From Polytrichum commune (taxonomy: Eukaryota > Streptophyta > Polytrichopsida > Polytrichales > Polytrichaceae): a DNA stretch of 64,000 bases. Positions 12,501 through 27,444 of the stretch are shown piece by piece; the stretch's first letter is position 1, and each line of letters starts with the position of its first letter. The translations under genes were made by a program, and so were the position numbers. The notes below the pieces were generated by a model. The model saw only the letters and a program-made list of their open reading frames with translations, had not been told where the DNA came from and did not search any database. The stretch spans positions 55,629,554 to 55,693,553 of the forward strand of contig OX485803.1 in assembly GCA_950295325.1 (NCBI GenBank), written 5' to 3'.

Positions 12501-15500
12501 CGCAGTTTCAGCCATGATTTTCTTCCAGGTTTTGTCAATGTTATCAAATCGCTTGGCTTCGTCCGGGAGCTGGTGGCGAATGTCATCCGAGCCGAAAATA
12601 CTCTCAAGATACATCCACTTGCGTTGTACCTGTAGCAGCAAGAGCCAATTGAAGAGTATGAAAAACTTGAAGCAGAAAGAGAGGACCCACTCGTTGCCAA
12701 GTGGACAATGTAAGTAGAAGTTTGATTTATTCCTTTTTTTTGGGCAAATTAGGTTACCTGCATCCAGATGTCGATAACCTCACCGATGAGGCCTAACTTG
12801 AACGCCCAAGAATTGACCTCGTCCAAAAAGGCGCGCACGAAACGCGAGCTCGTCATTCCTTGAAGATTGAGAGTCATCTCTTCAACCAAGAATGTGACTG
12901 ACTCCGTGCTCCGCAATACCCAACCTTTATCAACTCCATCTTTGTTGAATTTTGCCACTTCAAAACTCTGAACTCTCCACACATCATTCACATTCTTCAG
13001 CTCCTGCTCGATGTTCAATTCCTTGGTAGCCGCATTCGTTATCTCACTGAAGAATGCAACCACTGAAAAAATTTGAGTACAAGAAATTATGGCAGTCCTA
13101 TATGCAATCAGAGGAACAGCATCTCCACAGTGCGACACAAGTTTTGAAAACACAACAACCCTATGAGGGTTTATGGACCCCAAGACCAGACCAATTTCAA
13201 TAAACCCTAGGTCGACATTCAATTTCTTGGTAGCCATATTCGTGATCTCACTGAGAATTGCAACCATTGAAAGTTAAGTACAAGAAATTATGGCAGTCCT
13301 ATATGCAATTAGAAGAACAGTATCTCCAGAGTGCCACAAAAGGTTTGAAAACACAAGAACCCGATGAGGGGTTATGGACCCCAAGACTAGACTAGTTTTC
13401 AATAAACTCAATTTTGAAGAAAAATCTTATTTGGCATTCCAGTTTGCCCATACCCAATTTGTGCAGCAAAATTGTGGAGCTCCATCTTGAAGACGTTGGC
13501 CAGAGTGAAAGTTTTGGGGTCCATCTCGAACGACTTTCCTGTTTCTACCATAAGCTTATCCCAGTGTCTTTTTCGCAACGCATCACTTTTCAAATCCTGC
13601 GGGTTCACACAGTTTCACCTAATAGTTTAAAACATAATAGCTTCCAATTTGCACGACCATTTTGCTAACCTTTGAGGCATGAATGCCAACATGAATTCTG
13701 TGTAGGCTTTAGGCTCTAGGCTTTAGCATTTCAAGACATGCTTTCGTCCTTCACCAAGATGATATGAGTGTCGAATACCACCACAATTGAATAAATTGAC
13801 GCAATGCACAAGGGATTTGAACTCAGTTGTGCTCATAATAACCTGGATCAATGGAAGGGAATCCTGGAATCCCTTCAACTTAGCCTCCAGATTGATGTAT
13901 GTGATCTGAGCCTTGAGAGCCTTCATTCTCTTCATCCGAAGTGCAAACTCATCTGTGAGGGAGACTAGTTTGTTGATGTCCAACTCAGCCCACAGTGTGG
14001 CTGATGCAGTCGTCACAGCGCTTGAAAAGGCGGCGTACACATCGTAAATCTGGCTCACACTTTTAATTTGGATCTCCACCTGTTGCAATTACAACAAAGA
14101 TTCTTCAAAACCTCCGAAAACTTATGCCCCTTTAGTAATTTCAGCCACATTCACATGAGGAGACCAACAATGCTGATGACATTCAATCCAAGGATATGTT
14201 GCCTTGATCAGTGCAAGTTTCAAGCATCAACTAAAAAACATTCAGCTACACCATATGTTCCAGGTGAGGATGATGAGTATACCATCCCTACCTGAGACTC
14301 CATGGCCATTCATTCAAGGGATTCAAATTCCAGAATTGCAAATTGGGGTTAACCTTTGCTGTTTAGAATTCGGAGAACTTTGACAAAACAGATGCATACA
14401 ACGAGTTTTTGACATACAACAGAAGATGGAACACCCTAACCAACTAAGCTCAGCCACATTCACATGAGGAGACCAACAATGCTGGTGAAATCCAATCCAA
14501 GGATATGTTGCCTTGATCATTGCAAGTTTCAAGCATCAACTAAGAAACATTCAGCTACACAATATGTCCCAGGTGATGATGGTGTGTATACCATCCCTGC
14601 CTGAGACTCCATTGCCATTCATTGAGGGGGCTCAAATTCCAGCATTGCAAATTACGGTTAACCTTTGCTTCCAGATTTGATTGCTGTTAAGAATCAATCT
14701 GAAATGGTTTGATGCGAAACTTTGACAAAACAGATGCATACAGCATGTTGTTGACATGGATTTTAGTATGTTTGAGTTTGTGGGTACCTCAAAAAGAGCA
14801 GGATATGGAGTGACAGGCATGTCAAAGAGCCTCTGGGCAATCACCAACTGCTCTTTGGTCTTCAAGTGGATTTCAAGCTCAGCCTGACAAATGAGCTCCA
14901 GCAGGATCCATCAGACTACAACATATATCTATTTTGAAAAGTACTAAATAAGTTCATGGCTCATCATAACAATATTCTTCAACTAAGGTATGTGGCCCCA
15001 GGTATGGTGGTCACTCTCCAACTCCACAGACAATTTTGACCATTGGATCGGGAATTATCTCATTCAGTTAGCAATTGCGACACATTGTGCAATTCGTCTG
15101 ATCAAGTTTCTGAATCATAAGTGGAGTTGAGATGCAGAAGTTATAGGAGGTCATATTGAAGATTATTTTTTCCTCTTTGAGTGACTGCATAATATAAGTC
15201 AGATCCTCCCAGTTGTGTTTACGATTGAATTTAGAATGGTGTCTAGGTAATATATTTTGAGCACATGGTCCAATATGGCTGGGGCGAAACAACCCATACA
15301 CTAGTTTCTTGGAGGCAAGAGTTTAGGCATCCAACAAGGAACGAGTGTATGGGTTGGTTCGCCCAAATCGTCCAATATTACCATGACACGTGTGTTTTTT
15401 GTGTGGGTTCTCAACTACAAGCCTTGCCATGTACCACTCAAATGTAGGTGTCCGATTATGGTAGACCAATCCATTTCCAACAAACTCCCCAAATCTTAAT

Positions 15501-18500
15501 ACATAGAGTCCCTAAAGCTGTGAAGTTCCACACATGTTGCCGTCACGTTCGGTGTGATGGAAAAAGTAAGTTTAAAAGACACAGATTTGGGTTCCTTGAA
15601 AAGGGCATTGATTGTGATCAAGTTTTCCACTCCCAATTTTTGGAAATAGGTCAACCTATGATGTGAATATGGGTTGGGAGAGAACTTTACCTTTGGAAAT
15701 TTGCAATAGTTTCAAAACTTGGAAATAAAATTTTGAATTTTTGGTAAATGTTATGAGTTCAATCTCCAAGCTTGTGAAAAATCACTCCAATATCACACTT
15801 GTACTGAACTTATGCGAAATTGCTTACGGTTAACGGAAATGAGTTTGTCTACCTTAACCCTCTATTGCCACCAAGAGTGCCACAGGCTCTCTTAAATAGA
15901 AAAGAAAAAGCCACCGTGGAGCCACGTCATGTCTACATCCGGGAGCCCCGCTTGGTATGTAGATTTCTTCAATGTTTTCAAAATCAACGGATGCAACCAT
16001 CTTTCAAGCTTTTCTTTACTTTGAAGGAGAACAAGACTCCGAAATTTTTTATGAAGCTCTTAGAAGGTCACTTATCCAAACACCTATATTTGAGTGGCAT
16101 GTGGTTAGATGTGCATCTAAAACCAGGCACCAAAAACACATGTGCTCAAAATATGCTAACCGTTCCAAGCTCACCAATCCGCTTCAATTGGGGAGAGAGG
16201 TGAACCTATATGACCATTCAAGGAGCATAACACTCTTCACTTCGATAACGAAGAAGACGCCAAAAACCATGAAGGAAATGGCTACAACTCCATTCAGAAT
16301 TCTCAATCATCTCGCACCAACTGCGCGTTTCGATCGCATCATCGAAGTAGAAGTGATGTGCACAGAGAGAAAAAGTATGCGAATAACCACACGTCTACCT
16401 TCACATGCAACACCAATTCCACCAACGCAACGCAACGCAACACAACGCCACACTAAGTGAATCAGATCCAAGAGCATGAATGAATCACTCAGCGGATAGA
16501 CAGTGCAACACACATGCTACGGCTTGAGTTACAGAAGAAGGCACAGGGCTCTCGCCTGGAACTCCACGAGCAGTGCCAGTCCAATGTCCAGGTCGTCGCA
16601 TTTCACGGGCCCGTTGGCATTCAAGCGATCCCGAAAGTCCAGAGTCAGCTTCAGAAAATCCAGCGCCTGCTGCTCCGTGAACTCCACAAACTGCTTCTTC
16701 GTAGTTTGCAGAGTCACATTCAACACCCTCGCATCTTTCTCCAGCCCATGCCACCTGCCGCCAGAAACGATGACTGTGGGATTATTGTGCCGCGGGATAC
16801 TACACTAATAATCTAAGGGCCGCTTTACACCTAGACGCCGGCCCAATTCGTTCTGTAAGAGGCTTCAAATCCTCACTTGTGATTGGCCAAAAGGCTGAGA
16901 TCGGTCCCAACCCCTTTACACCTAGAGGCTGGGCTGATTTGGTGGTATGAATTTTTTAATCCAAAAATGCATGGTATGACACAGCCCGAGCTCGTTGAAT
17001 TGGGTGCACCCAAAATGAAAGGCCAATGTCAAATTTCAATAAAATAAACATTTTTTTAATAAAATTTGATTTTTTTAGCGAACCATTTTCATTGGATTAT
17101 GTGGAAATATGAACGGCTCTATGCTAGATTATGCTAGATCCGTTGGATTATGCTAGATTTATTGAACTAGCCTAGCTTCTTGGCCCTAAGGCCTTTACAT
17201 ATGGGAAAATTGGCCCCCATTCTAAACTTATTGTAATGTGTAGTTGAGGCCGGCCTCCAACCCAAAAGGGGCTGAAATTTCGTGCAATCGGCCTCAAGGG
17301 GAATTGGCCCGGCCTCTAGGTGTAAAGTGGCCCTGACTGTTGTCTTTACTGTCACCATTTTCTATTTGCTTTGCTCAACACTCATTGTAATCTGCCCGTA
17401 TAAGGTAGAAATACCATAAGCGGTTAACCACTCTCTAGCCATGCACTAGACCGCCGTCATAATGGTGAAGTGCCATTTTTAAAACGGATCATGGCTCGGC
17501 AGCAACTTCAATGCATGTACACTTAGTGTAGCCAATGGGAGTCAAGTGTTAATGTACTCATGCAATAACCGATTTAGGCGATGTTATGTATGGAAATGCG
17601 GATTACCGTGTTCAGTGTAGGGAGAATCTAGTGAACAAGTAGGGGTTTGGACAACTTTCCACTTTGAAAAATTGTTGCATTTTTTGTATAGGGTAAAAAA
17701 ATTATGAAACAACTTGCATTCTCCATGAATCCTTCTCGTCTATCCTGGAAAATTATCTCATGATTGTTAGACCAGATCTTCAATGCGAATCACCTTATTT
17801 TCACGGGTTATGGTATTTCTAACTTAGTGCCACCAACACTAAATATATACATCATATAATCTGTTGTTCCTTGTAAGAGCGTCTGGGCATGATAGATCAA
17901 CAATGTGGCAAACACCGTTACTTACTACGTGAATTTTCTTCCATGACAATGTTTCATCTTGAATTTGTGAGGACACAAAATATACTCAAACATAGATGAA
18001 AGCATGGGTTCAGTCCCAAACCCTGAATTTACGAGGATTAACACAAAGTCGCTCAAATTTTCTTAATGCTTAAATTACCATACACATAGAGCAGTGACGG
18101 GCTATTGAAAACTGGCTTTTTAGCTTGTCCTACTAAGATGGATGGGATGGGCCAAGCTAGACTTGCGTAGACCTATTCAGGATTCAGAGCAGCGGGTCCC
18201 ATGCGCATACCCTATTTTAGATGCTTACAATTCTCTCAAAGTTTGAAAGAATCCCCAAAGTTTCACTCAACTTCAAAATCGATTCCAATACTCAACGAGC
18301 TACACAAATCTCAAAAGCTTCGAACAATTTTTTGAGATTAGTTCTGTACATATATGTTAAATGACAAGCCTCCACTAGCTCTGCCCTAGGAGCACAGTTC
18401 TGGCTTAAGATTGCAATTTTGGCCCTTAACCCATACGATTGCATTATGATTGTGTGGATGAATGTATATGGAGAGTATAATTATCATGGCCTTCGAGCAC

Positions 18501-21500
18501 AACTCTCAAATTCATTGGCATTTTGGGCCCATATGTTCGTCCCTAAATCAAGAACATTTGGATGTTTAAATTCTGAGAGTATATCCATGCTTATTTTTTG
18601 ACCTTCATAAACTAGGAATGCTGACTGTCTAGATTACGCACATGAAAACAAAAGGTCCACCTATGATGGTATGTATCAAATTATCTTTCCACCAAAAAAA
18701 AAAAAAAAAAAAAAAAAACGAGCATTCTATTCGTCTTGTGAAAGGAAGGCAATATACTATACCATACATAGTAATATGACCAACATAGAGCCCAATATAG
18801 ATGGCCCTTATTCCCATCAATCCAAAGCACTATTATGATATATTTATTTACCTCGAGCGGATGATAAAGATGCGTTCTTTATCTTCGGGTGGGTCATGAA
18901 CATTGTATAGTTCTCGTATCCTAGTGCGTTCTTCAAACTCCAAATATCTACCATATATCAATCAAAGTTTTTCAGAAATTACTCTCAACAATCTTAAGTG
19001 CATACTTATTCTCTCCATCACTTAGCCCTTAAAGGTCTTTTAAAGAGCTCTGGTTATACATGACAATATAGGTATACACTATTTCTATGAGTCTTCACCA
19101 AGTTTGCGGTAATTATTTATACTTAAGAATTTATGAATTTTGAAAATGTATTTACTAAATGATATTATGTCATGGAGAAATCAAATCATAATTAAACTTG
19201 ACATTGATGGTCAGTGTACTATAAGTATGCATTTGCATCCAAGGGCACACATGTTATGTACTAGATAAGGTTTCTCTTAATACAGTTTACCTTGAAACCT
19301 TGAGTAGAGTATTTTTAAAGAGTTGTTACAAAAAATACTCAATAAATAAATAAATTTTAGAGGGTTTATGAACACCTTAATAACTATCACAAATGAGAAG
19401 TTGCAAGACACCATGAAAGAATCACAACCATACGGTAAAAAATACATAATGAACACATTCTTTTTTCACTCCTATAAACTTTGAAATTTTATACAAATCA
19501 CAATCACAAATCTCAATATTGTGATGAGAAACTTGGTGAGCTCCGTTTCAAATTACATACACTATAGATTGATGAGAAGTTGCTAGCATCAAAAATCATC
19601 TCGAGGTGATCAAACTCTCATAACGTCTCTTTAGTTGTGAAGACTTCATGGCATGTATGAAGGATAGCCATGCACAAATGTTCATGATTGACCTTTTGGA
19701 CATGATAGACAATTTTAATAGCTATATTTAGGGAAAATCCAATTCATTCAAAACACTTATTTTGAATGAGATTTTGATCATTTGAAATTGAGAGTGTCAT
19801 TTTGGAACAATTAGGTCGTTAAGAATTAACTACCTATCAAACAAATGTCGCTCAAACACATGTTTGTGTGCATGTTGAGGTCAAGAAAGGGCCTCTCGGA
19901 TGCTCAAGGGTGAATTACCTTTTAAGAGTATTTGCAAGGAGCATAGATAGATGGATAGATAGATAGATAGTCTAAAGTTTCAACTTACTCTAGTTCCATT
20001 TGCATGCCTGAAGTCAAAATTTCTGCTACAACATTCAAGACCATCTTCAAGTTCTCCAATGAATCAGGTGGCTGCAATTCCTCATACTCGAATTGTAAGT
20101 GAGAGCATGCATAAAAGAAATGACCCAACATTTCAATTAATCCCAAGGTTTACAAAATTACAACATAGGGGGTCCAAATGTGGGACTGAGGTTTTATTAA
20201 CGAGAGAGATAGAAGCGGGAAAAAACATTAGATACAAAATTGAGTATCATATCATATTGGTCACCAGTTTATTCTCTCCACAATAAGAAACCCCCACTTG
20301 CATGTGAATTTGGACAAACATGTGGATAGTTGCATGTAACGAGCAAGAGAGATTAGCCATTGCAACTTGATTCATTGAAGATCAAAAACAATTGTCATGT
20401 GTGGTCATATATGAGTCATATATGAGAGCAACCTTTTTCAAGTGGACTTTTCATGTGCACTACTAAAATCATCGTAAATTTGCACTTGGGTCATGATGAT
20501 GTGATTGGAGAAGACCTCCTCACTCTTAACCCCCTCTCTAGACCCCCCCCCCTTCATTAAACCTTTTTGACACAAGAGAGGGGAGCTACACTAAAGATGA
20601 TGTTTAGTGTCACTAATTCTAATTGACTTGCTCAATACTAATTGTAAACCGCGGTGTAGTGGCACCAACACTAAATGTTAACCCAACATGATTTGTCATT
20701 CCTTGCATGTTTTTTTTTTTTTTGGGGGGGGGGGGAATATAGTTTTACAATGTTGCAATTACTCTCCCCTACTAAGTGATGTTTCATCCAAATTTCAATC
20801 ATCCATGACAATATTTCATCACAAGTTGCTAACAAGAGAAGGTAGGGTTTTGGCCAATGGATGAACTCGTCCATCATCCATGCCACAATTCGTAAACTTA
20901 TTCACAAGAAGTGTCATCCGAAAAAGTTACCATATGACACTAAATATCATATGTAATGTAGTGCTAGAGAAACGAGTATCAAGTCTCAATGAAGGGACCC
21001 AAAAGACCTGGATGTCCTTGAACTACCCCATAGGAAAGGCAACAAATTGGGCCTTATGGTTGGACCCACAAGTCCCACCGGATGCCTTTTTAGCCGTCGA
21101 TCATCCGCTCACGTGTCTCCATGAGAACCCGGTGGTTAAAGGAGAGGATGAACCATGCGAGAGAAGTGTGAAAACGCCAATCGAATTAGTGTAGACTATG
21201 GAGGTTGTTAAATTCTATAAGATATACACCTTAAGTAAGGATGAAAGACCTCCAAATCAATTTAGTGGACTCAAATTCGAATAAACCAACAACTAACCTA
21301 TAGGTCTTTACTATTACCCCCTCAATAGGTTGTTAGGCAACCACACCAACCCAACCCCCCCCCCTCCCAAAGAAGGTAACAATAACAAGACCCAACTACA
21401 TTCAATATGATATTTAGTGTCACTTAGTATTGGAATTATGCAATGCTATAATTGTTTATTATACATCTTATTTTTTACCAACAAAGGTCAAATTGGTTGT

Positions 21501-24500
21501 TTGGACATTATAGAACATCAACATTTTTTTCCTTGGTAGAAATTTATACTCATAGTGAAATATATATATATATAGTAATGTGTAACTCTAAATAATAACA
21601 CTAGTAGAAAACTATGCCCACAAAAACCACAGACGAAATTGGTTGCGGTTTTTTTGACCAGCCTGATCTGCAATCGCTAAACGACTCCATATTTTTCTTT
21701 TTTGTTCTGCAACTGTAATTTTAAACATTTTGGGGGCGTGTAGCGTACCGTTGAAAAGGTATTTTCAAGACCTTTCCAACGGTACATTACACGCCCCCAA
21801 CCTCCTAACATTCCAATCGTTGAACCAAGAAAACAAATCTGCAGTCGTTTAGCGAGTGCATATGAGGCTGGTCAAAAGAACCGCAACTGATTTCGGCTGC
21901 GACCTTTTGGGACATCGTTTTCTACTCTTGTAAGTGACGCTACAGATCCCATTTAGTGTGTAGATAGGGCCCTCAACACAAGGCGGCGTGGTTGAGAATA
22001 TTCCCACCTGGTTTAGGACCTTCGCCCATCTATCCATCTTGTCATGAAGGCCCTTCAATTTCTCCCGCTCCGAGTTGGCCATGGCTTCTCCGATGGCTCT
22101 CACCCAATTGAGGGCCTCGGTTTTCACGACGGCCGCAAGTTGGTGGGAGCTCACTTGAATGAACTCCACCGACTTGTCCTTCGGGATCATCGTGATGTTC
22201 GTGGCCACCTGCACCCAAAATTCGATCGGAATCCAAGATCAAACTAGACCTTCAACACACACTTTATGAGCACGCCCCAACAAGAAATTCCAAGTAAGTT
22301 TGTTTGTTTGTTTGTTTGTTTGTTTGTTTGTTTGTTTTGATTAGACAGAAGGCCGACATGCCAGCGCCAAAGCACAGGTGGCAGTAGACCACCTGGCAAG
22401 TTTTCCGTCCAGTAGAGAGGAGATTTCACAGCCGGGATTCGAACCGCCAACCTCTTCCTTGAGATTTGGGTATCTGTCCACCATCATCCGGTAGTTTAAG
22501 GTCATCTCGGACCGAGAAATTCTAAGTTTGGAAACGCAACTTCAACACCGGTGAACGGGGAGAATCGAATGCTAACTTGGTTGCTTGCAAATGAACCGGT
22601 TGAGCTTGAGAAAGTAACCGGTTGAAGTGCAAGGCTTTAGATGAATTACGCATTATTTTAGAGGAATCTGTGGAATATATCCCCAAAACAATGAAGAAAA
22701 ACCCGAAAGATGACAACGTGAAGCCAGTTGGACTTGGAAACATGAGCCTGGGTCTTGACTGACTATGCCCAAAAAATCTCCTGGGAGAGTGATCAACATA
22801 TGGACTGCTAATTTTCGCTCGTCTAAGTTCGTGACTCTAACTTGAGCTTCAAACAATCAATTGTGTGCCTTCAACCCTAACTGCATAGTTTTATGATTGG
22901 ATCGGTTCTTTGTGTTTCCATTGTGTGTTTATAGTTTGTTGTCCTAGTTTGCACCTATCCCGGTATGTACTACTAGTTTAATATGAATTACTTCAAGCTA
23001 CAAGGTAGATGAGGGCTTATGTGGACACCTTCAACTCTGTGGAACCATCTAGCCGATGGATTTGAACCTTAGAAGCTTGTGCATGTTAGCAATTGTGAAT
23101 CAAGACTAAAGAATTTTGAAATCGGAGTTGAGGAAGGTGTTGTTGATCTAGGCTCCGGAATCAAAGATTCTCTACTTCCCAATGTGGTGTTATAAGGAGG
23201 GACTCTTTTATCGTTCAATGTTGTGTAAGTGGACACCATTCTAAGCAGATTTAAGGTTATTGGGGCATTTAAGTTTACTGAGAATTGTTATAGAAGAGAA
23301 GTGTGAGGCATCATCAAAGGATCACATTTACATGGTTGGAAACACAAACTCAAATGTTCTTGGTCCTCTCATAAGGGAATTTAGAAGTAAAAAAGTCGAA
23401 TATTCCCCAAATTTTCATCATAATCAAACTCATCGTCTTCATGAGAAACTTCAAGATAGGATAGGCTCAAATCACATACACCATAGATTGGTGGATAGTT
23501 GCAAGCATGGAATGTCTTTGAAGTTACTGGATGGTCAAAATGTTTCTTGAGAATGAGCACTTCATGAGTGTAGGACAACCATGCATGAAAATTTACAACC
23601 AAACATTTAGACGTAATAGACAATCTCAATAACTACAGTTGGGATAACAATTGCTCAAGATTATTTGTTGTGAGCAAGATCCTCTAGTTTGGAGTTGAGA
23701 GTGTCATTTCGGAGCTTGTGCACCTTTACATGTTGCAAATCAAATCTAGATTTTTTCCAAAAATCTTATAAGTGTTAAATTAATATTCTAAATGGATGAG
23801 ACAACATACAACAAATTTATGACAACCATGTAAGTTGAAGATGAATAAATTGGAAAGCTTGTCTATCTCATAACTACTGTCTAAGTTGGTAAGACCATGA
23901 GATTAGGCTGAGATGAATAAACCAGAGATGTACATGGGACAAGTTTACCATACGCCCCACCACAATCCCCACAAATGATCCCAAAACGCCTCAAAAGACT
24001 TTGATACGTGGTGTCTAGATAAGCTCATTCATTACGGATGAAGGGACTATTCTAGTGAAAACAAGCTCCGAATAGGTTGAGGGCTTATCTTCATCACTAC
24101 TACTAAGATAAATTAGGTGTCTCCAATGCCAATTTCAGATTCCTTTTCATTGTTTATAGTGATGAAAACACAGTAATTTCAACAAGTTCAGCAATGGAGT
24201 AAATCAACCTAGCCCGAGACAATGGAATGAGATGAGCATTTGAGGTAACTTCACTTACCGTGTAATATTTCTCCAACTTCTTCTCAAAAAACCCGGCTGT
24301 TGGAGACTTGGAAACAAACTTCGACAAAATGCCCGTCCGGTCTTGCCTCCACAAGTGTTGATACTTTCGCCAATTCTCCAAGTGTTTGTGGATTCCTTGG
24401 ATGGCTTTTTGGATGTAATTGTTCAAGGTCAACATGGCCTTTATGATCTGCCCCCTCCCCCATCCAAAGTGCAAATTTACAACCCAAATTTGCACTCGAA

Positions 24501-27408
24501 TTTAACACCATTCACCTAGTTTCTAAAGAGTGGACTTCAATCTCCATATCATTACTCAGCACTAGGGTGTTGCACCTAGTGTCAGGAATTTCGGAAGAAT
24601 AATCTCCCATTGATGTTGGGTTGTCCTTGCAAAAATGAACAACATGAGTATTGTTCACTTTATAAGGGTGCATAGACAGGTGGGGGATCTTGGGTTTAGC
24701 CAACGGAGTAAACATGTCGATGATTTTTTATTTTTTTATAAATCGTAAACAATTGGGCATGCTGGCCTCCTTGCCATCTAGCACGCAATGTGAGGCATGA
24801 CACATGCGCAACATGTTAGATCACACGTCTCGAAATCCCCTTTAAACGAGGTATTAACCTTCAAGAATAATGTGTAGTGGTTCATAGCCACATGCTAGGC
24901 CTTATTTTTTAGAAAAGGGAGCCCAATGTATAGGTTGTGTAATGTTATGTCAAAATGTGATTGATAAGATAATTAGTGCACATCACATCACTTTCCAAAT
25001 ATCTTGGAATCAGAATGGAACATTTGTAAGGTGTGTGAGTCTAAAATGGGCATTAGTTATAAAATATCCTTACCTCTCTATATTTGAGCATTTCTCTTTA
25101 TTTTTAACCATAAAATCTAGGAGAGTCTTACATTGTTGACCATTTAAGAAGAAGAGTTATGTTTCAAGTTCACATATCTAGCAACTTCATAGTAGCAAAA
25201 TCACAAGTGGCATAATGTGTACTTTAATGAAGGTGTGATCATGACAACTGGCATGACTACACCTGTGATAAAGATTCTAACAATTGACATATGGAAAAGT
25301 TATGTGCCTCGATTAACTTCATAGTTACATTTTATCTTGTACACAAGAAGATTTGGTGCCATGTGGGTGCAAGTTGGATTTGGTGCTACCCATACTACTT
25401 CAAATAAATGGTGTGGTAAGTTAAGCACTTGAATGGTGTCAAGTCACCTGACCTGCGGGTTGGTAGCAATGTCATTGTGGAAGCTAAAATATATCGGTGG
25501 TTCATCCTCACCGTTTGGTCGCTGCAATTTACATAATACAACACCATGGAATATTTTAGCTAGGTTCAGCCCATGTTGACCCTCATCTTGTGATTGAAAG
25601 CAACCTATACCATACGAATGTTAAGCTCCTCATGGGACCACCTCTAGATGAGAGAATGAAAACAAATTGCAACAACAATAATGAACATATTACATGCACA
25701 TTCATGTTGAATTCACGATAGTCATATGAATGCTCACCTTAAGTATTCTACTTCATCTAAAGTGCATTTATAATCAAACAAAAGTTAGCAAACCTGAGTA
25801 ATATCCTAGTGTGGTCTATTAGCTATAATTTTGTATTATATTGTTAACAACGAGTTTACATATTTTGCATAAAAGCACAAAACCCTAGGGGTTGGGGGGG
25901 AGGTTCACTCCCTTGTAGGGATATAAACCACATGCATAAAAGAGTCTATTCATGAAGGCTATGAAATAATGTGCATATGCATGGAATATATCGCTTAAAT
26001 TTTCTTGTTGAATTTCCAATAACCCAACATTTTGTGTGATTTTTACGATGACTACTTTGAAACTTTAAATAAGACCAATCTTTTTATCGAAGTTGTGGAA
26101 GCATACCTGCTCGGGAGTTTCAAGACATGTTCCGTCCATCCATCGAATAAAGGGTCGGATACATTCCACTATATTTCGAACCTGCTCAAATTAAAAAGAA
26201 TACCTCTGAGTGCTTCATTCTTCGGCTACGCTTGTTATAAACAATTATTCTTGGAGTTTAGCCACATTGACAGTCTTACATTGCTTTGAAACCCACTAAA
26301 ATTTCCCGTGGAAACTCAATAGTCTGCTTGGCATCAAGAAAAGGATTGCCACCCCGGAACCTTGTTATGGTGGACATGCTTAGATGTCGAGCCCTGGGCT
26401 AGATCACATCTTCCATCTGCTGGGCCCCGCCCCTTCCATGCCTCCTTCACTGTCTGGTCTTCTTACCCACACCTGCAGTGGGAACTCTTCCTCGTTGGGA
26501 ACCAATGTGACAATACCCAGTCACTTAAGTCATTAAGCTCCCTTGGCATGTGAAGGAACTCCATCAATTAACTTGGGAATAATGAAAGTGATGTCAACTT
26601 GAATGTTTGTAATTTTGACAGGGCATTGCCACATTGGTTCCCAACGAGGAGGAGTTCCCACGCAAGTACGAGCAAGAAGACCAGGCAGTGAGGGAGACGT
26701 GGGAGGGGCAGGACCCAACTGAATGAAGACGTAATCTAGCCCGGGGCAGATGTCATGTCGAGGGGTGTGTTTCAAAGATTAACATGTCCATATTTAATAG
26801 TTTTCTATCATTGGAAGGAGTCAACATTTCATGCTTAACCCTATATGCCACCATGAATGAGGCCTTCCATGAGGGGTATACCACTCTCTAATGCATCCTA
26901 TAAAATGACATTGCCCAAGAGTTTCTCGAGAACTTTTACGGAAGAGACGCCATCAAATTATCACATCTTATAGGCTTCTATGCAAATGAAAGAATCTGTG
27001 TGTACATATTTTATATATATTTTTAATACATTCATATTTCTCAATATGAAGTTAAGAGTAAGAACTTTGCAAGTTCATCATATTCATTTTTCTGGTCAGA
27101 AGCTTGAAAGGATGGGTCAAAATTTCCATGCTTAATATGATCTTGAAGGTATGCAACTGTCAAAATGTTATTGAAGAAGTGAGCTCCACGTATGAAAATA
27201 GGTACTAAGCCATTTCTGTCCCCATGGGCACACGGACATGGACTAGAGGCAGTGAACGGACATCGCATGTCAGTGTAAATTGAACATTAACGTTCCTTTT
27301 TCTTTTCATTTTGAGAATGATAGCACTTCAAAACGTGTGGAGAAACACCACATTTGCATTTTCATGATCAAACTCATGAAAGTAATGGACATTTTTATAC
27401 CTACATCT

Positions 27409-27444
<36 letters not shown>

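Noticed and set aside
12997-13267. Long minus frame extending exon 31 upstream to 13267
   Set aside because: The frame runs through intron and the decoy duplicate; the acceptor at 13047 alone keeps phase and conserved spacing.
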